A stretch of DNA of 64,000 nucleotides from Palsa-461 sp040414865 (GCA_040414865.1 JBEDUR010000020.1:1-64000), one strand, 5' to 3'; numbered from the stretch's first letter, positions 26,091 through 34,895 are shown. A program made the numbers and translations. The notes: generated by a model not told the origin, from the sequence alone.

Positions 26091-27779
26091 TTAGCTCGCT
26101 GGTTTTGATCCAGGTGCGGTGAACAACGTCGGAAGCGTCGTCGGCCAGTCGTCCAACGAGTACCGCTTACCACCGAAGATCGCGACGTAGGTCCCCTTTT
26201 GCCCATTGATCGGCGATACGGCACCGGCGTTCCAATAGACGAACCGGTCATCTGTCACCGCAGTGTGGTCACCGGTGTTCGCTGCCCCCGTCGGGCCAGC
26301 GTTCCAAGACCAAGCCCCGTAGACGTAGTCGGGTGCCCCCAGAGTCGGCAGTGCGTGCACGCCCTTGGCCATGTTCTGCGGCGTCAGGTCGGGCCCCGCC
26401 GCCTGCAATGCGTTGTAGATCCAGACGAGGGCGTTGTACCCGCCTTGGGTCCCCGGGGGGATCTCGTGGCCGGTCAGCTGCTTGTACAGCTTGCCGGCCA
26501 GGCTGTTCGGCCCGAAGAAGGTGTTCTGCGGGGCGGCCTCGCTCAGCCCGAACAGCGACCCGGCCACCTCGGCCTGGTCGTAGGTCTGGGCCACGCTGTC
26601 CGTGTCGTCGCCAGCCACCCCATTGAGCAGCCACTCGGGCTTGTAGTTCTGGGCTGCGGCCGCCTTGGTCATAAGGCTGAGCGAGTACGAGTCACACGCG
26701 GTGACGACGGTGGTGACCCCATCGGCCTTGAACTGCACCATGGCCTGCTGCGCCGACGTCTGGAACGTCGAGATGTCCAAGCCGTACGTGAAGATGTGAA
26801 TGTCCGAACGTGGCACGTGGTAGTGATCGACCAGGTAGTTCACGTTCTGGGTCACGCACAGCCCGTAAGTGGGCAGGTTGGGGACGTAGATGCCAAACAC
26901 CCGCTTCTTGGTCCGCAGCGCCGGGTCGCCGGCGTAGATGGCGTCCTTGTTTGCCAGGTACTTGCCGAAGACCTGACCAGTCATGACGGCGATCCGCTGG
27001 CACTCCTGCGGAAGGCCCCAGACATACGGGTTGTTCTGCTGATACCACTGTTCGTCGAAGTACGCCCCGCCTTGGAACTCGACCAGCCCGTCCTTCGCGG
27101 CACAGACTGAGAACGGGCCGGTCCCACCTCCACCAACACCGTTCGGATCGAGCGAGAAGCCCACTTCACCGAACGCGTGCAGCGAGTGAGTGATGGTGTC
27201 CGCGTCGGCACAGGCCTGCGACTGGTTTTGGTTCAGCGCCTCAGCGGTGGCGTTGCTCACCGAGTGCTCCTCCACCAGCTTCACGTGCCGGCCGTACAGG
27301 TCGTAGACCTTGTTGAAATAGTTGATAAAGGTCTGGGTGACCTGGTCAGTCACTGACGGGATCGCAATCCCCTCAGACTTGGCGACCGCTACCACCTGTT
27401 GGGAGTTCGCGGTCTCCGGGAAGGTCCGCATCGCAAGCGTGATCGTGTTCCCGGTGACGCCGTTGTAAGTCGCGCCACCGTTGTTGCCTGACCACTTGGC
27501 GATGCACGGAGCGGCGTAGGGCGAGTTGAACTGGCCCGTACCAGATGAGCAGGTTTGTCCACTGATCGTCTTGCCGCTGCCGACCTTGACGCTCCCGGAT
27601 GCCGGGTACTTCCAGGGGTACGGCCCCTCACCCTTGGGCGGCTGCCCACCTGCGGCCAACGGCCCGGCTGCCACGACCAGCGATACCGTGGCGATCACCG
27701 CCCCGACGCGCACCAGGAGGCGCAACGCACCGCGGCCACGTCGGCCGCGTTGTCCCCACTTGAAAGCGTTTCTTGGCAT
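26091..27779 (-). CDS. Secreted Liv-type binding-protein paralogue 1
   Basis: A 562-residue secreted protein. The N-terminal basic region and hydrophobic core (LRLLVRVGAVIATVSLVVAA, then GPLAAGG) form a Sec signal without a lipobox cysteine. The mature start has GEGPYPWKYPASGSVKVGSG and a YNGVTGNTITLAMRTFPET segment; the body resembles large Peripla_BP_6-type binding proteins. Seven cysteines (QTC, APC, QAC, SVC, QEC, GLC, TAC contexts) are kept in all four paralogues, suggesting disulfides. Start ATG at 27779, after a GGGGGCGG region. It lies near the fused Liv importer, which it may feed. Nearly identical to paralogue 2 and the same length. Confidence 0.8.
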   Translation of the reverse strand: MPRNAFKWGQRGRRGRGALRLLVRVGAVIATVSLVVAAGPLAAGGQPPKGEGPYPWKYPASGSVKVGSGKTISGQTCSSGTGQFNSPYAAPCIAKWSGNNGGATYNGVTGNTITLAMRTFPETANSQQVVAVAKSEGIAIPSVTDQVTQTFINYFNKVYDLYGRHVKLVEEHSVSNATAEALNQNQSQACADADTITHSLHAFGEVGFSLDPNGVGGGGTGPFSVCAAKDGLVEFQGGAYFDEQWYQQNNPYVWGLPQECQRIAVMTGQVFGKYLANKDAIYAGDPALRTKKRVFGIYVPNLPTYGLCVTQNVNYLVDHYHVPRSDIHIFTYGLDISTFQTSAQQAMVQFKADGVTTVVTACDSYSLSLMTKAAAAQNYKPEWLLNGVAGDDTDSVAQTYDQAEVAGSLFGLSEAAPQNTFFGPNSLAGKLYKQLTGHEIPPGTQGGYNALVWIYNALQAAGPDLTPQNMAKGVHALPTLGAPDYVYGAWSWNAGPTGAANTGDHTAVTDDRFVYWNAGAVSPINGQKGTYVAIFGGKRYSLDDWPTTLPTLFTAPGSKPAS

Positions 27780-27925
27780 CACCGCCCCCTTTGCATCACG
27801 GACCCTCCCCGCATGCACATATCACCGTGCCGACACTCCGAGTACCCCTGAACGGAGTACCCCGGGGCACGGCGATGAACGACATTGTCATCGGAGTTGC
27901 CTGCCGGTGCAAGCACTTCACGGGC
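27780..27925 (-). repeat. Conserved leader of binding-protein gene 1
   Basis: The 146 bp upstream of gene 1 are closely repeated upstream of gene 2 (29964-30110) and in diverged form upstream of gene 3 (from 32506). The block holds the shared promoter, the transcribed leader and the ribosome site. Conservation of non-coding DNA at this level argues for recent cassette duplication, a regulatory function, or both. Confidence 0.7.
27884..27912 (-). promoter_or_regulatory. Promoter of binding-protein gene 1
   Basis: On the minus strand: -35 TTGCAC (27912-27907), 17-nt spacer, -10 GACAAT (27889-27884). The start codon is 105 nt downstream of the -10 element. The same arrangement occurs upstream of genes 2 and 3. 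Confidence 0.65.
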
Positions 27926-28274
27926 CGCTCGGAGGAACTCGGTCAAGCTGGGCGCTCGTGGACCGTGTTCCGCTTACGCCAATTTCTCGGTGATGGTGAA
28001 CGGATTTTCTTCACGGCTCTCTGCAGGGGATGGCCGGGCTCCAATCTCCCAGCTTGCGGGCCGTTTTCCCCAGATCGGCTTCACCCAAGGACGGATCACA
28101 TTTCGCTGGGTGGGCCGTTCAGCTGGTTCGTTCACGGAGCTAAGTCGACTGTGCGCCATGCACGCTTGAGATGGCGCTTTCATCAAACAAGCCTCAACAA
28201 GGACGGGGGCGTCAGCCGCCGATTGACGTCGGCGGCTGACGCCCCAGTTAGGCGCCTGTCTGGGGATCGAGTGC
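27926..28274. other. Spacer between binding-protein genes 1 and 2
   Basis: About 350 bp upstream of the gene 1 promoter and downstream of gene 2. No gene seen. The right end contains the gene 2 terminator hairpin. Apart from similarity to the other two array spacers I see no structure. Confidence 0.45.
28206..28245 (-). terminator. Terminator hairpin of binding-protein gene 2
   Basis: Perfect 15-bp stem GGGGCGTCAGCCGCC / GGCGGCTGACGCCCC with a 10-nt loop, 30 nt after the gene 2 stop. On the minus strand it is followed by a T-rich stretch (TTGTTGAGGCTTGTTTG). Confidence 0.75.
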
Positions 28275-29963
28275 TTAGCTCGCTGGCTTTGATCCAGGTG
28301 CGGTGAACAGCGCGGGGAGCGTCGTCGGCCAGTCGTTCAGTGAGTACCGTTTGCCACCGAAGATCGCGACGTAGGTCCCCATCTTCCCATTGATCGGCGA
28401 TACGGCACCGGCGTTCCAATAGACAAACCGGTCATCTGTCACCGCAGTGTGGTCACCGGTATTCGCTGCCCCAGTCGGGCCTGCGTTCCAAGACCACGCC
28501 CCGTAGACGTAGTCGGGCGCCCCCTGAGTCGGTAGTGCGTGCACGCCCCTAGCCATGTTCTGCGGCGTCAGATCGGGACCGGCCGCCTGCAACGCGTTGT
28601 AGATCCATACCAGGCTGTCGTACATTCCGTCAGTTCCCGGTGGGATCTCGTGGCCCGTCAGCTGCTTGTACAGCTTGCCGGCCAGGCTGTTCGGCCCGAA
28701 GAAGGTGTTCTGCGGGGCGGCCTCGCTCATCCCGAACAGCGACCCGGCCACCTCCGACTGGTCGTAGGTCTGGGCCACGCTGTCCGTGTCGTCGCCAGCC
28801 ACCCCGTTGAGCAGCCACTCGGGCTTGTAGTTCTGGGCCGCGGCCGCCTTGGTCAACAGACCCAGGGAGTACGAGTCACACGCGGTGATGATCGTGGTGA
28901 CGCCAGCGGCCTTGAACTGGACGATGGCCTGCTGTGTGGACGTCTGGAACGTCGAGATGTCCAAGCCGTACGTGAAGACGTGAATGTTCGAACGTGGTAC
29001 GTGGTAGTGGTCGACCAGGTAGTTCACGGACTGAGTCAGGCACAATCCGTAGGTGGGCAGGTTGGGAAGGTAGATGCCGAACACCCGGTTCTTGGTCCGC
29101 AGCGCCGGGTCGCCGGCGTAGATGGCGGGCTTGTTGGCCAGGTACTTGCCGTATACCTGTGCCGACATCACGGCAATCCGCTGGCACTCCTGCGGAAGGC
29201 CCCAGACATACGGGTTGTTCTGCTGATACCAGGCTTCGTCGAAGTACGCCCCGCCTTGGAACTCCACCAAACCCCGCTGTGCGGCACAGACCGAGAACGG
29301 GCCGCTCCCGCCTCCACCTGCCCCATTCGGATCGAGCGTGAAGCCCACTTCACCGAACGCGTGCATCGAGTGGGCGATGGTGTCGGCATCGGCACAGGCC
29401 TGCGCCTGGTTTTGGTTCAGCGCCTCGGCGGTGCCGTTGCTCACCGAGTGCTCCTCCACCAGGTTTACGTGCCGGCCGTACAGGTCGTATGTCTTGTTGA
29501 AGTAGTTGATGAAGGTCTTCGCCACCTGGTCGGTCACCGACGGGATCGCGATCCCCTCCGACTTGGCGACCGCTACCACCTGTTGGGAGTTTGCGGTCTG
29601 CGGGAACGTCCGCATCGCAAGCGTGATCGTGTTCCCGGTGACGCCGTTGTAGGTTGCGCCACCGTTGTTTCCTGACCACTTGGCGATGCACGGGTCGGCA
29701 TAAGGCGAATTGAACTGGCCCGCCCCAGATGAGCAGGTCTGTCCACTAATCGTCTTACCGGTACCGACCTTCACGCTGCCCGACGCCGGGTACTTCCATG
29801 GGTATGGCCCCTCACCCTTGGGTGGCTGACCACTTGCGGCCAATGGTCCGGCTGCCACCACTAGCGACACCGTGGCGATCACCGCTGCGATGCGCACCAG
29901 GCGGCGCAAGGCGCCGTGGCCACTTCGGCCGCGTTGCTTCCACATGAAAAACTTTCTTGGCAT
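28275..29963 (-). CDS. Secreted Liv-type binding-protein paralogue 2
   Basis: A 562-residue secreted binding protein, the closest relative of paralogue 1 (same length; by eye about nine residues in ten identical). It has a Sec signal LVRIAAVIATVSLVVAAGPL with no lipobox, the GEGPYPWKYPASGSVKVGTG mature start and the seven conserved cysteines. Differences cluster in short patches such as AAQRGLVEFQGG versus AAKDGLVEFQGG and MSAQVYGKYLANKPAIYA versus MTGQVFGKYLANKDAIYA. Start ATG at 29963 by alignment to paralogue 1. Own promoter and terminator. Confidence 0.8.
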   Translation of the reverse strand: MPRKFFMWKQRGRSGHGALRRLVRIAAVIATVSLVVAAGPLAASGQPPKGEGPYPWKYPASGSVKVGTGKTISGQTCSSGAGQFNSPYADPCIAKWSGNNGGATYNGVTGNTITLAMRTFPQTANSQQVVAVAKSEGIAIPSVTDQVAKTFINYFNKTYDLYGRHVNLVEEHSVSNGTAEALNQNQAQACADADTIAHSMHAFGEVGFTLDPNGAGGGGSGPFSVCAAQRGLVEFQGGAYFDEAWYQQNNPYVWGLPQECQRIAVMSAQVYGKYLANKPAIYAGDPALRTKNRVFGIYLPNLPTYGLCLTQSVNYLVDHYHVPRSNIHVFTYGLDISTFQTSTQQAIVQFKAAGVTTIITACDSYSLGLLTKAAAAQNYKPEWLLNGVAGDDTDSVAQTYDQSEVAGSLFGMSEAAPQNTFFGPNSLAGKLYKQLTGHEIPPGTDGMYDSLVWIYNALQAAGPDLTPQNMARGVHALPTQGAPDYVYGAWSWNAGPTGAANTGDHTAVTDDRFVYWNAGAVSPINGKMGTYVAIFGGKRYSLNDWPTTLPALFTAPGSKPAS

Positions 29964-30110
29964 CACCGCCCCCTTTGCATCACGGACCCTCCCCGCGTGC
30001 ACACATCGTCGTGCCAACTCTCCGAGTACCCCTTGACGGGGACCCCCCCGGGCACGGCGATGAGCGACATTGTCCTCGCTGTTGCCCGCCGGTGCAAGCA
30101 CTTTGCGGGA
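29964..30110 (-). repeat. Conserved leader of binding-protein gene 2
   Basis: A 147-bp block nearly matching the leader of gene 1 (27780-27925), including the first 40 bases upstream of the start codon almost without change, and the promoter at its far end. Beyond 30110 the similarity fades. Confidence 0.7.
30069..30097 (-). promoter_or_regulatory. Promoter of binding-protein gene 2
   Basis: On the minus strand: -35 TTGCAC (30097-30092), 17-nt spacer, -10 GACAAT (30074-30069), 106 nt from the start codon. The hexamers and spacing are identical to gene 1 although the spacer bases differ. Confidence 0.65.
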
Positions 30111-30727
30111 GAACCAGGAGTTCCGCTCGACCGAGGCGGCGGCGACCTTATCGGTGTGCCGCGATGGGAGCCCGCTCGAAACCCGCACTAGTGAGCCGGT
30201 TCACCAGCTTCACCGCGCTCGGCTTATGGTCGACTTCTCTGGAGGGTCGGAGTCTGGCTCCACGGCTTTCGGCAAATAGGCCGTGCACGGTCAAGGTCGC
30301 GCTTTGGGCCGATCTTCGCCTGATCGCCTTGGACCAGATGATCGATCCTTCACAATCAATCGATCGTCCAAGCACTCGCTGGTCGGACCGGGCCGTGCAG
30401 ATGCCTGACCGCCGCTAGACCAGCATTGGGCTGTCGCCACGTCACTGTCATCCCTGTTCAGAGTGGCGATTTCGGGTAGATCCCGACCGGGATGGCATCG
30501 CGTCGCAGGGGGTCAACTTCTCACTTAGCTGCCAGGATTGCGGCGTCGATGAACGTCCTCTTCGTCGTGCCTTCAGAGCCGGCATTTCCGATCTCTTGCG
30601 CAACCAGGCATCTGTTCAGCAGCGCAGTTGTCCGACATCACGAGCTGACCGTCCCGCTCTGGTTCGTTCACGAACCGTGTCGCCTGCGCGATATCCACCT
30701 GAGATGCCGGTTTCGCCTCAACAAAGA
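30111..30727. other. Spacer between binding-protein genes 2 and 3
   Basis: About 620 bp, the longest spacer in the array. No gene seen. The right third resembles the other array spacers (a copy of TCGTCGTGCCTTCAG near 30560 and the motif leading into the terminator). The left part, 30120-30530, contains the strings GATCGATCC and CAATCGATCG near 30350 but no coherent frame. Confidence 0.4.
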
Positions 30728-30771
30728 CCGAGGCGCCAGCCACCGACCAACGTCGGCAGCTGGCGCCTCGG
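30728..30771 (-). terminator. Terminator hairpin of binding-protein gene 3
   Basis: Perfect 13-bp stem CCGAGGCGCCAGC / GCTGGCGCCTCGG with an 18-nt loop, 28 nt after the gene 3 stop. On the minus strand it is followed by TCTTTGTTG. The core GGCGCCAGC is shared with the gene 1 hairpin. Confidence 0.7.
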
Positions 30772-30798
30772 CTCAGGCGCTGTTTGGCAGTCGAGCGC

Positions 30799-32505
30799 TT
30801 ATGCCGCTGGCTTTGATCCCGGTGCGGTAAACAGCGTCGGGAGCGTCGTCGGCCAGTCGTTCAGTGAGTACCGCTTGCCACCGAAGATCGGGACGTAGGT
30901 CCCCATCTTCCCATTGATCGGCGACACGGCACCGGCGTTCCAATAGACGAACCGGTCGTCTGTCACCGCAGTGTGGTCACCGGTGTTCGCTGCGCCACTC
31001 GGGCCAGCGTTCCAAGACCACGCCCCGTAGACGTAGTTGGGTGCTCCCAGGGTCGGCAGTGCGTGCACGCCCCTGGCCATGTTCTGCGGCGTCAGGTCGG
31101 GCCCCGCTGCCTGCAAGGCGTTGAAGATCCAGACCAGCTCGGAGTAGTCCCCGTCAGTCCCGGGCGGGATCTCGTGGCCCGTCAGCTGCTTGTACAGCTT
31201 GCCGGCCAAGCTGTTCGGCCCGAAGAAGGTGTTCTGCGGGGCGGCTTCGCTCAGCCCGAACAGCGACCCGGCCACTTCCGACTGGTCGTAGGTCTGGGCC
31301 ACGCTGTCCGTGTCGTCGCCAGCCACCCCGTTGAGCAGCCACTCGGGCTTGTAGTTCTGGGCCGCGGCGGCCTTGGTCAACAAGCTGAGGGAGTACGAGT
31401 CACACGCGGTGACGATCGTGGTGACCCCCGCTGCCTTGAACTGCACGATGGCCTGCTGCACCGACGTCTGGAACGTCGAGATGTCCAAGCCGTACGTGAA
31501 GATGTGAATGTCCGACTTTGGCACGCCGTAGTGCTGTTCCAGGTAGTTCACGTTCTGGGCCACGCACAGCCCGTAGGTGGGCAGGTTGGGGACGTAGATG
31601 CCGAACACCCGCTTCTTGGTCCGCAGCGCGGGGTCGCCGGCGTAGATGGCGTCCTTGTTGGCCAGGTACTTGCCGAAGACCTGACCGGTCATCACGGCGA
31701 TCCGCTGGCACTCCTGCGGGATGCCCCAGACATACGGGTTGTTCTGCTGATACCACTGCTCGTCGAAGTACGCCCCACCTTGAAACTCGACCAGCCCGTC
31801 CTTCGCGGCACAGACCGAGAACGGGCCGGTACCACCTCCACCTTGCCCATTCGGATCGGTTGTAAAGCCCACTTCACCGTACGCGTGCATCGAGTGGGCG
31901 ATGGTGTCGGCGTCGGCACAGGCCTGCGACTGATTCTGGTTCAACAGCTCGGCGGTGCTGTTGCTCACCGAGTGCTCCTCCACCAGGTTCACGTGCCGGC
32001 CGTAGAGGTCGTAGGTCCTGTTGAAGTAGTTGATGAAGGTCTTCGCCACTTGGTCGGTCACTGACGGGATCGCGATCCCCTCGGACTTGGCCACCGCCGT
32101 GATCTCTTGCGAGTTCGAGGTTTCTGGGAAGGTCCGCATCGCAAGATTGATCGTGTTCCCGGTGACACCGTTGTAAGTCGCGCCACCGTTATTTCCTGAC
32201 CACTTCGCGATGCACGGATCGGCGTAGGGCGAGTTGAACTGGCCAGTCCCAGATGAACAGGTCTGTCCACTGATCGTCTTACCGCTGCCGACCTTGACGG
32301 TGCCCGTTGCCGGGTACTTCCAGGGATAAGGCCCTTCACCATTGTTCCCCGTCGAGGCTCCGGCACCACTTGCGGCCAATGGCCCGGCTGCCGCCACAAG
32401 CGACACCGTGGCGATCACCGCGGCGACGCGGATAAAGCGACGGAAGACACCATGGCCATGTCGACCGCGGTAGCGCTCCGCCCTCATGAAAACGTTCCTT
32501 GGCAT
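30799..32505 (-). CDS. Secreted Liv-type binding-protein paralogue 3
   Basis: A 568-residue secreted binding protein with the same layout as paralogues 1 and 2 but a longer N-terminal basic region and an extra GAGASTGNNGEGPYPW linker at the mature start. Signal FIRVAAVIATVSLVAAAGPL, no lipobox. All seven cysteines are conserved. Locally it differs in the stretch NVNYLEQHYGVPKSDIHIFT. ATG at 32505, matched to the MPR start of the paralogues. The gene is divergent from paralogue 4. Confidence 0.8.
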   Translation of the reverse strand: MPRNVFMRAERYRGRHGHGVFRRFIRVAAVIATVSLVAAAGPLAASGAGASTGNNGEGPYPWKYPATGTVKVGSGKTISGQTCSSGTGQFNSPYADPCIAKWSGNNGGATYNGVTGNTINLAMRTFPETSNSQEITAVAKSEGIAIPSVTDQVAKTFINYFNRTYDLYGRHVNLVEEHSVSNSTAELLNQNQSQACADADTIAHSMHAYGEVGFTTDPNGQGGGGTGPFSVCAAKDGLVEFQGGAYFDEQWYQQNNPYVWGIPQECQRIAVMTGQVFGKYLANKDAIYAGDPALRTKKRVFGIYVPNLPTYGLCVAQNVNYLEQHYGVPKSDIHIFTYGLDISTFQTSVQQAIVQFKAAGVTTIVTACDSYSLSLLTKAAAAQNYKPEWLLNGVAGDDTDSVAQTYDQSEVAGSLFGLSEAAPQNTFFGPNSLAGKLYKQLTGHEIPPGTDGDYSELVWIFNALQAAGPDLTPQNMARGVHALPTLGAPNYVYGAWSWNAGPSGAANTGDHTAVTDDRFVYWNAGAVSPINGKMGTYVPIFGGKRYSLNDWPTTLPTLFTAPGSKPAA

Positions 32506-32602
32506 CCCGTCCCCTTCTTCATGGCGGGCCTTCCCCGCATGCATGAATCCCCGTGCCGATTCTCTCAGTACGGCTGTATTGCTCCCAGCCCGGAGGTTGG
32601 AC

Positions 32603-32631
32603 ATTGTCGTTGGTGTCACGGACTGGCGCAA
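32603..32631 (-). promoter_or_regulatory. Promoter of binding-protein gene 3
   Basis: On the minus strand: -35 TTGCGC (32631-32626), 17-nt spacer, -10 GACAAT (32608-32603), 98 nt from the start codon. The flanking leader has diverged from genes 1 and 2 while the hexamers are kept, which supports function. Confidence 0.65.
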
Positions 32632-32805
32632 GAGCGCCCCAAACGGAACACAAATGTAATCCGGTCAGGGATGCCGTGGGGGTCAACCTGAAAGTCAGGC
32701 AGCGACGATCTTCACTACGTTCGGATTTGCCGTGAGGGCCGGATCGAGCGCACCGAGACGGTCTGAGGCGGCCATGGACCAAAGTGTTCCCTTACCCTCC
32801 GCAAA

Positions 32806-32836
32806 GGACGCACGATCCTGAAGTCATCGTGCGTCC
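32806..32836. promoter_or_regulatory. Strong hairpin in divergent region
   Basis: Perfect 11-bp inverted repeat GGACGCACGAT / ATCGTGCGTCC with a 9-nt loop, between divergent promoters where no transcript should end. An operator or a structured RNA element is more likely than a terminator. Confidence 0.35.
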
Positions 32837-33069
32837 CAGGCCGACGAGATCGCAGGTGGTTCGGCAGGTTGAAGCGAGCTCAATCGGTGGGTCTGTGTCG
32901 ATCCCGGGATAGGCCGGAGACGACTCTTGAGGCCGAGCCGGGACGCCCCCGAACCGGCATCTCGAAGGGCCAACGTTACGTCATCGACCCATTTCTACGC
33001 CGGCAACCAAGGGTCTTCACACGAATACGTGCCCTCTGAGCTGGGAAGATCGAGCGTTGAGGGGTGCGG

Positions 33070-33098
33070 TTGCCCTCGGATGACAAACGTGTTACGAA
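33070..33098 (+). promoter_or_regulatory. Candidate promoter of binding-protein gene 4
   Basis: TTGCCC (33070-33075), 17-nt spacer, TACGAA (33093-33098), 67 nt before the start codon. The -35 shares TTGC with the other array promoters; the -10 is weaker and differs from GACAAT. Confidence 0.35.
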
Positions 33099-33164
33099 TA
33101 GAGGCCAGGTATTTCCTGCAACCAACTTGGGCGAAGCACGAGCCGAGAGGGGAGGACGGCGCAA

Positions 33165-34871
33165 ATGTTGAGCCGCGGAGAGAGTCGATTGAGCCAGGAA
33201 GTCGGGTCGACAAGACGTTGGGGTGTCGGTCGACTCTGGGCACATTTCGCCGTGGCCGTAGCCATCCCGATCGCTCTCGTCATGGCGGTCATTCCAGCTG
33301 CGTCCGGGTCAACTAGTGGTGAAGGTCCAACGCCGTGGAAGTACCCCGCATCGGGCAACGTCAAGGTCGGCACGGACAAGACGATCAGTGGGCTGACCTG
33401 CGCGTCTGGCGTGGGCCAGTTCAACTCGCCCTATTCGGTTCCGTGCGTCGCGAAGTGGTCTGGCAACAACGGCGGGGCAACCTACAACGGTGTCACCGCG
33501 AACACGATCACGCTCGCCATGCGGTCGTTCCCCCAGACCTCCAACTCACAACAGCTGGCGGCTCAGGCCAAGCAAGAAGGCATCGCCGTTCCGGCAGTGA
33601 CCGACGAGGTTGCGAAGGTCTTCATCAACTACTTCAACAAGGTCTACGACCTGTATGGCCGGCACGTGAATCTCGTCGAGGAGAACTCGGTGAGCAACGC
33701 CACCGCCGAGGCACTCAACGGCAACCAGCAGCAGGCCTGTGCGGACGTCGACACCATTCACAACACGCTGCACGCTTACGGTGAGGTCGGTTTCACGCTC
33801 GATCCGAACAAGGTCGGTGGCGGGGGGACCGGACCGTTCTCCGTCTGTGCCGCACAGCGGGGCTTGGTGGAGTTCGCCGGCGGTGCCTACTTCTCCGAGC
33901 AGTGGTTCCAGCAGAACAACCCCTACGTCTGGAACATCACTCAGGACTGCCAGCGGATCAGCAGCAATGAGGCTGAGATCATCGCGAAGTACCTCGCCGG
34001 CAAGAAGGCCATCTACGCGGGTGAGGCGGACCTCCGCGACAAGGTCCGAAAGATCGCGACCTACATCCCCAACCAGCAGCAGTACATCGAGTGCAATGGG
34101 AACCCGAACAGCTCGATGAACCACCTGCTCTCGAATACGTACCACCTGCCGGCCAGCACCGCTCCCGACTTCTTCACCTACAACCTGGACGTTTCGACGT
34201 TCCAGCAGTCGGCACAGCAGGCGGCGATCAAGTTCAAGGCCGACGGCGACACCACCGTCAACCTCGCCTGCGACCCGTATTCGGCGTCCCTGCTGATGAA
34301 GGCCGCGCAAGCCCAGAACTACTACCCTGAGTGGCTCTCGGACGGGGTTGCGCTCGAGGACACGGACACGGTCGCTCAGACCTTCCCGGCCGCCGAGGCT
34401 CAGGGGCACCTCTTCGGTGTCGCCGAAGCGCCGCCGCAGCAGCTGCTCTTCGGTCCGACCTCGCTTGCCGGCAAGCTGTACAAGCAGCTGACGGGTCACA
34501 CGATTCCGGCCGGAACCGACGGTGACTACTACGACCTGGTCCAGATCTTCGACCAGCTTCAGGCGGCCGGGCCGGACCTGACGCCGCAGCACATGGCGGA
34601 GGGGACCCACGCCATGCCGGACCTCGGGAACGCTTCTGACGGTCTCTGGGACTTCCGGACCGGTCCGACTGGGACCACTGGGGCAGGCGACCACACCGCA
34701 ATCGTCAATGACATGTTCGTGTACTGGAACCAGGGTGGGATCTCCCCGGTGAACGGCAAGCCCGGGACCTACGTCGACCTGTTCGATGCCCACCGGTACA
34801 CCGTTGGCCAGTGGCCGAGCACGCTTCCGAAGCTGTTTACGGCGAAGGGTTCGGCGCCGGCCTCAACCTGA
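33165..34871 (+). CDS. Secreted Liv-type binding-protein paralogue 4
   Basis: A 568-residue member of the same paralogue family, on the opposite strand and the most diverged. The signal FAVAVAIPIALVMAVIPAAS leads to GEGPTPWKYPASGNVKVGTD and TCASGVGQFNSPYSVPCVAK. The seven cysteines are kept. It differs in a longer central insert (DLRDKVRKIATYIPNQQQYI, then ECNGNPNSSMNHLL) that may change ligand specificity. No lipobox. Start ATG at 33165 with GGGGAGGAC upstream. Terminator hairpin 25 nt after the stop. Confidence 0.8.
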   Translation: MLSRGESRLSQEVGSTRRWGVGRLWAHFAVAVAIPIALVMAVIPAASGSTSGEGPTPWKYPASGNVKVGTDKTISGLTCASGVGQFNSPYSVPCVAKWSGNNGGATYNGVTANTITLAMRSFPQTSNSQQLAAQAKQEGIAVPAVTDEVAKVFINYFNKVYDLYGRHVNLVEENSVSNATAEALNGNQQQACADVDTIHNTLHAYGEVGFTLDPNKVGGGGTGPFSVCAAQRGLVEFAGGAYFSEQWFQQNNPYVWNITQDCQRISSNEAEIIAKYLAGKKAIYAGEADLRDKVRKIATYIPNQQQYIECNGNPNSSMNHLLSNTYHLPASTAPDFFTYNLDVSTFQQSAQQAAIKFKADGDTTVNLACDPYSASLLMKAAQAQNYYPEWLSDGVALEDTDTVAQTFPAAEAQGHLFGVAEAPPQQLLFGPTSLAGKLYKQLTGHTIPAGTDGDYYDLVQIFDQLQAAGPDLTPQHMAEGTHAMPDLGNASDGLWDFRTGPTGTTGAGDHTAIVNDMFVYWNQGGISPVNGKPGTYVDLFDAHRYTVGQWPSTLPKLFTAKGSAPAST

Positions 34872-34895
34872 GATCAGCTTTCAGCGGCTAGCCAA

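Larger units (their letters stand above)
32506..33164. other. Divergent regulatory region between binding-protein genes 3 and 4
   Basis: About 660 bp with no gene. It contains the gene 3 leader and promoter at 32603-32631, a strong hairpin at 32806-32836 and a candidate promoter for gene 4 at 33070-33098. This is the likely place for a regulator of the binding-protein array to act. Confidence 0.5.

Noticed and set aside
28539..29675. Long plus-strand open frame (378 codons) inside binding-protein gene 2
   Set aside because: Antisense shadow: similar frames occur opposite the paralogous genes (30973-32064, 26199-27110), the composition is a mirror of the real gene, and no domain is visible.
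33546..34793. 415-codon minus-strand frame opposite binding-protein gene 4
   Set aside because: Antisense shadow of a gene with signal peptide, conserved cysteines and its own terminator.
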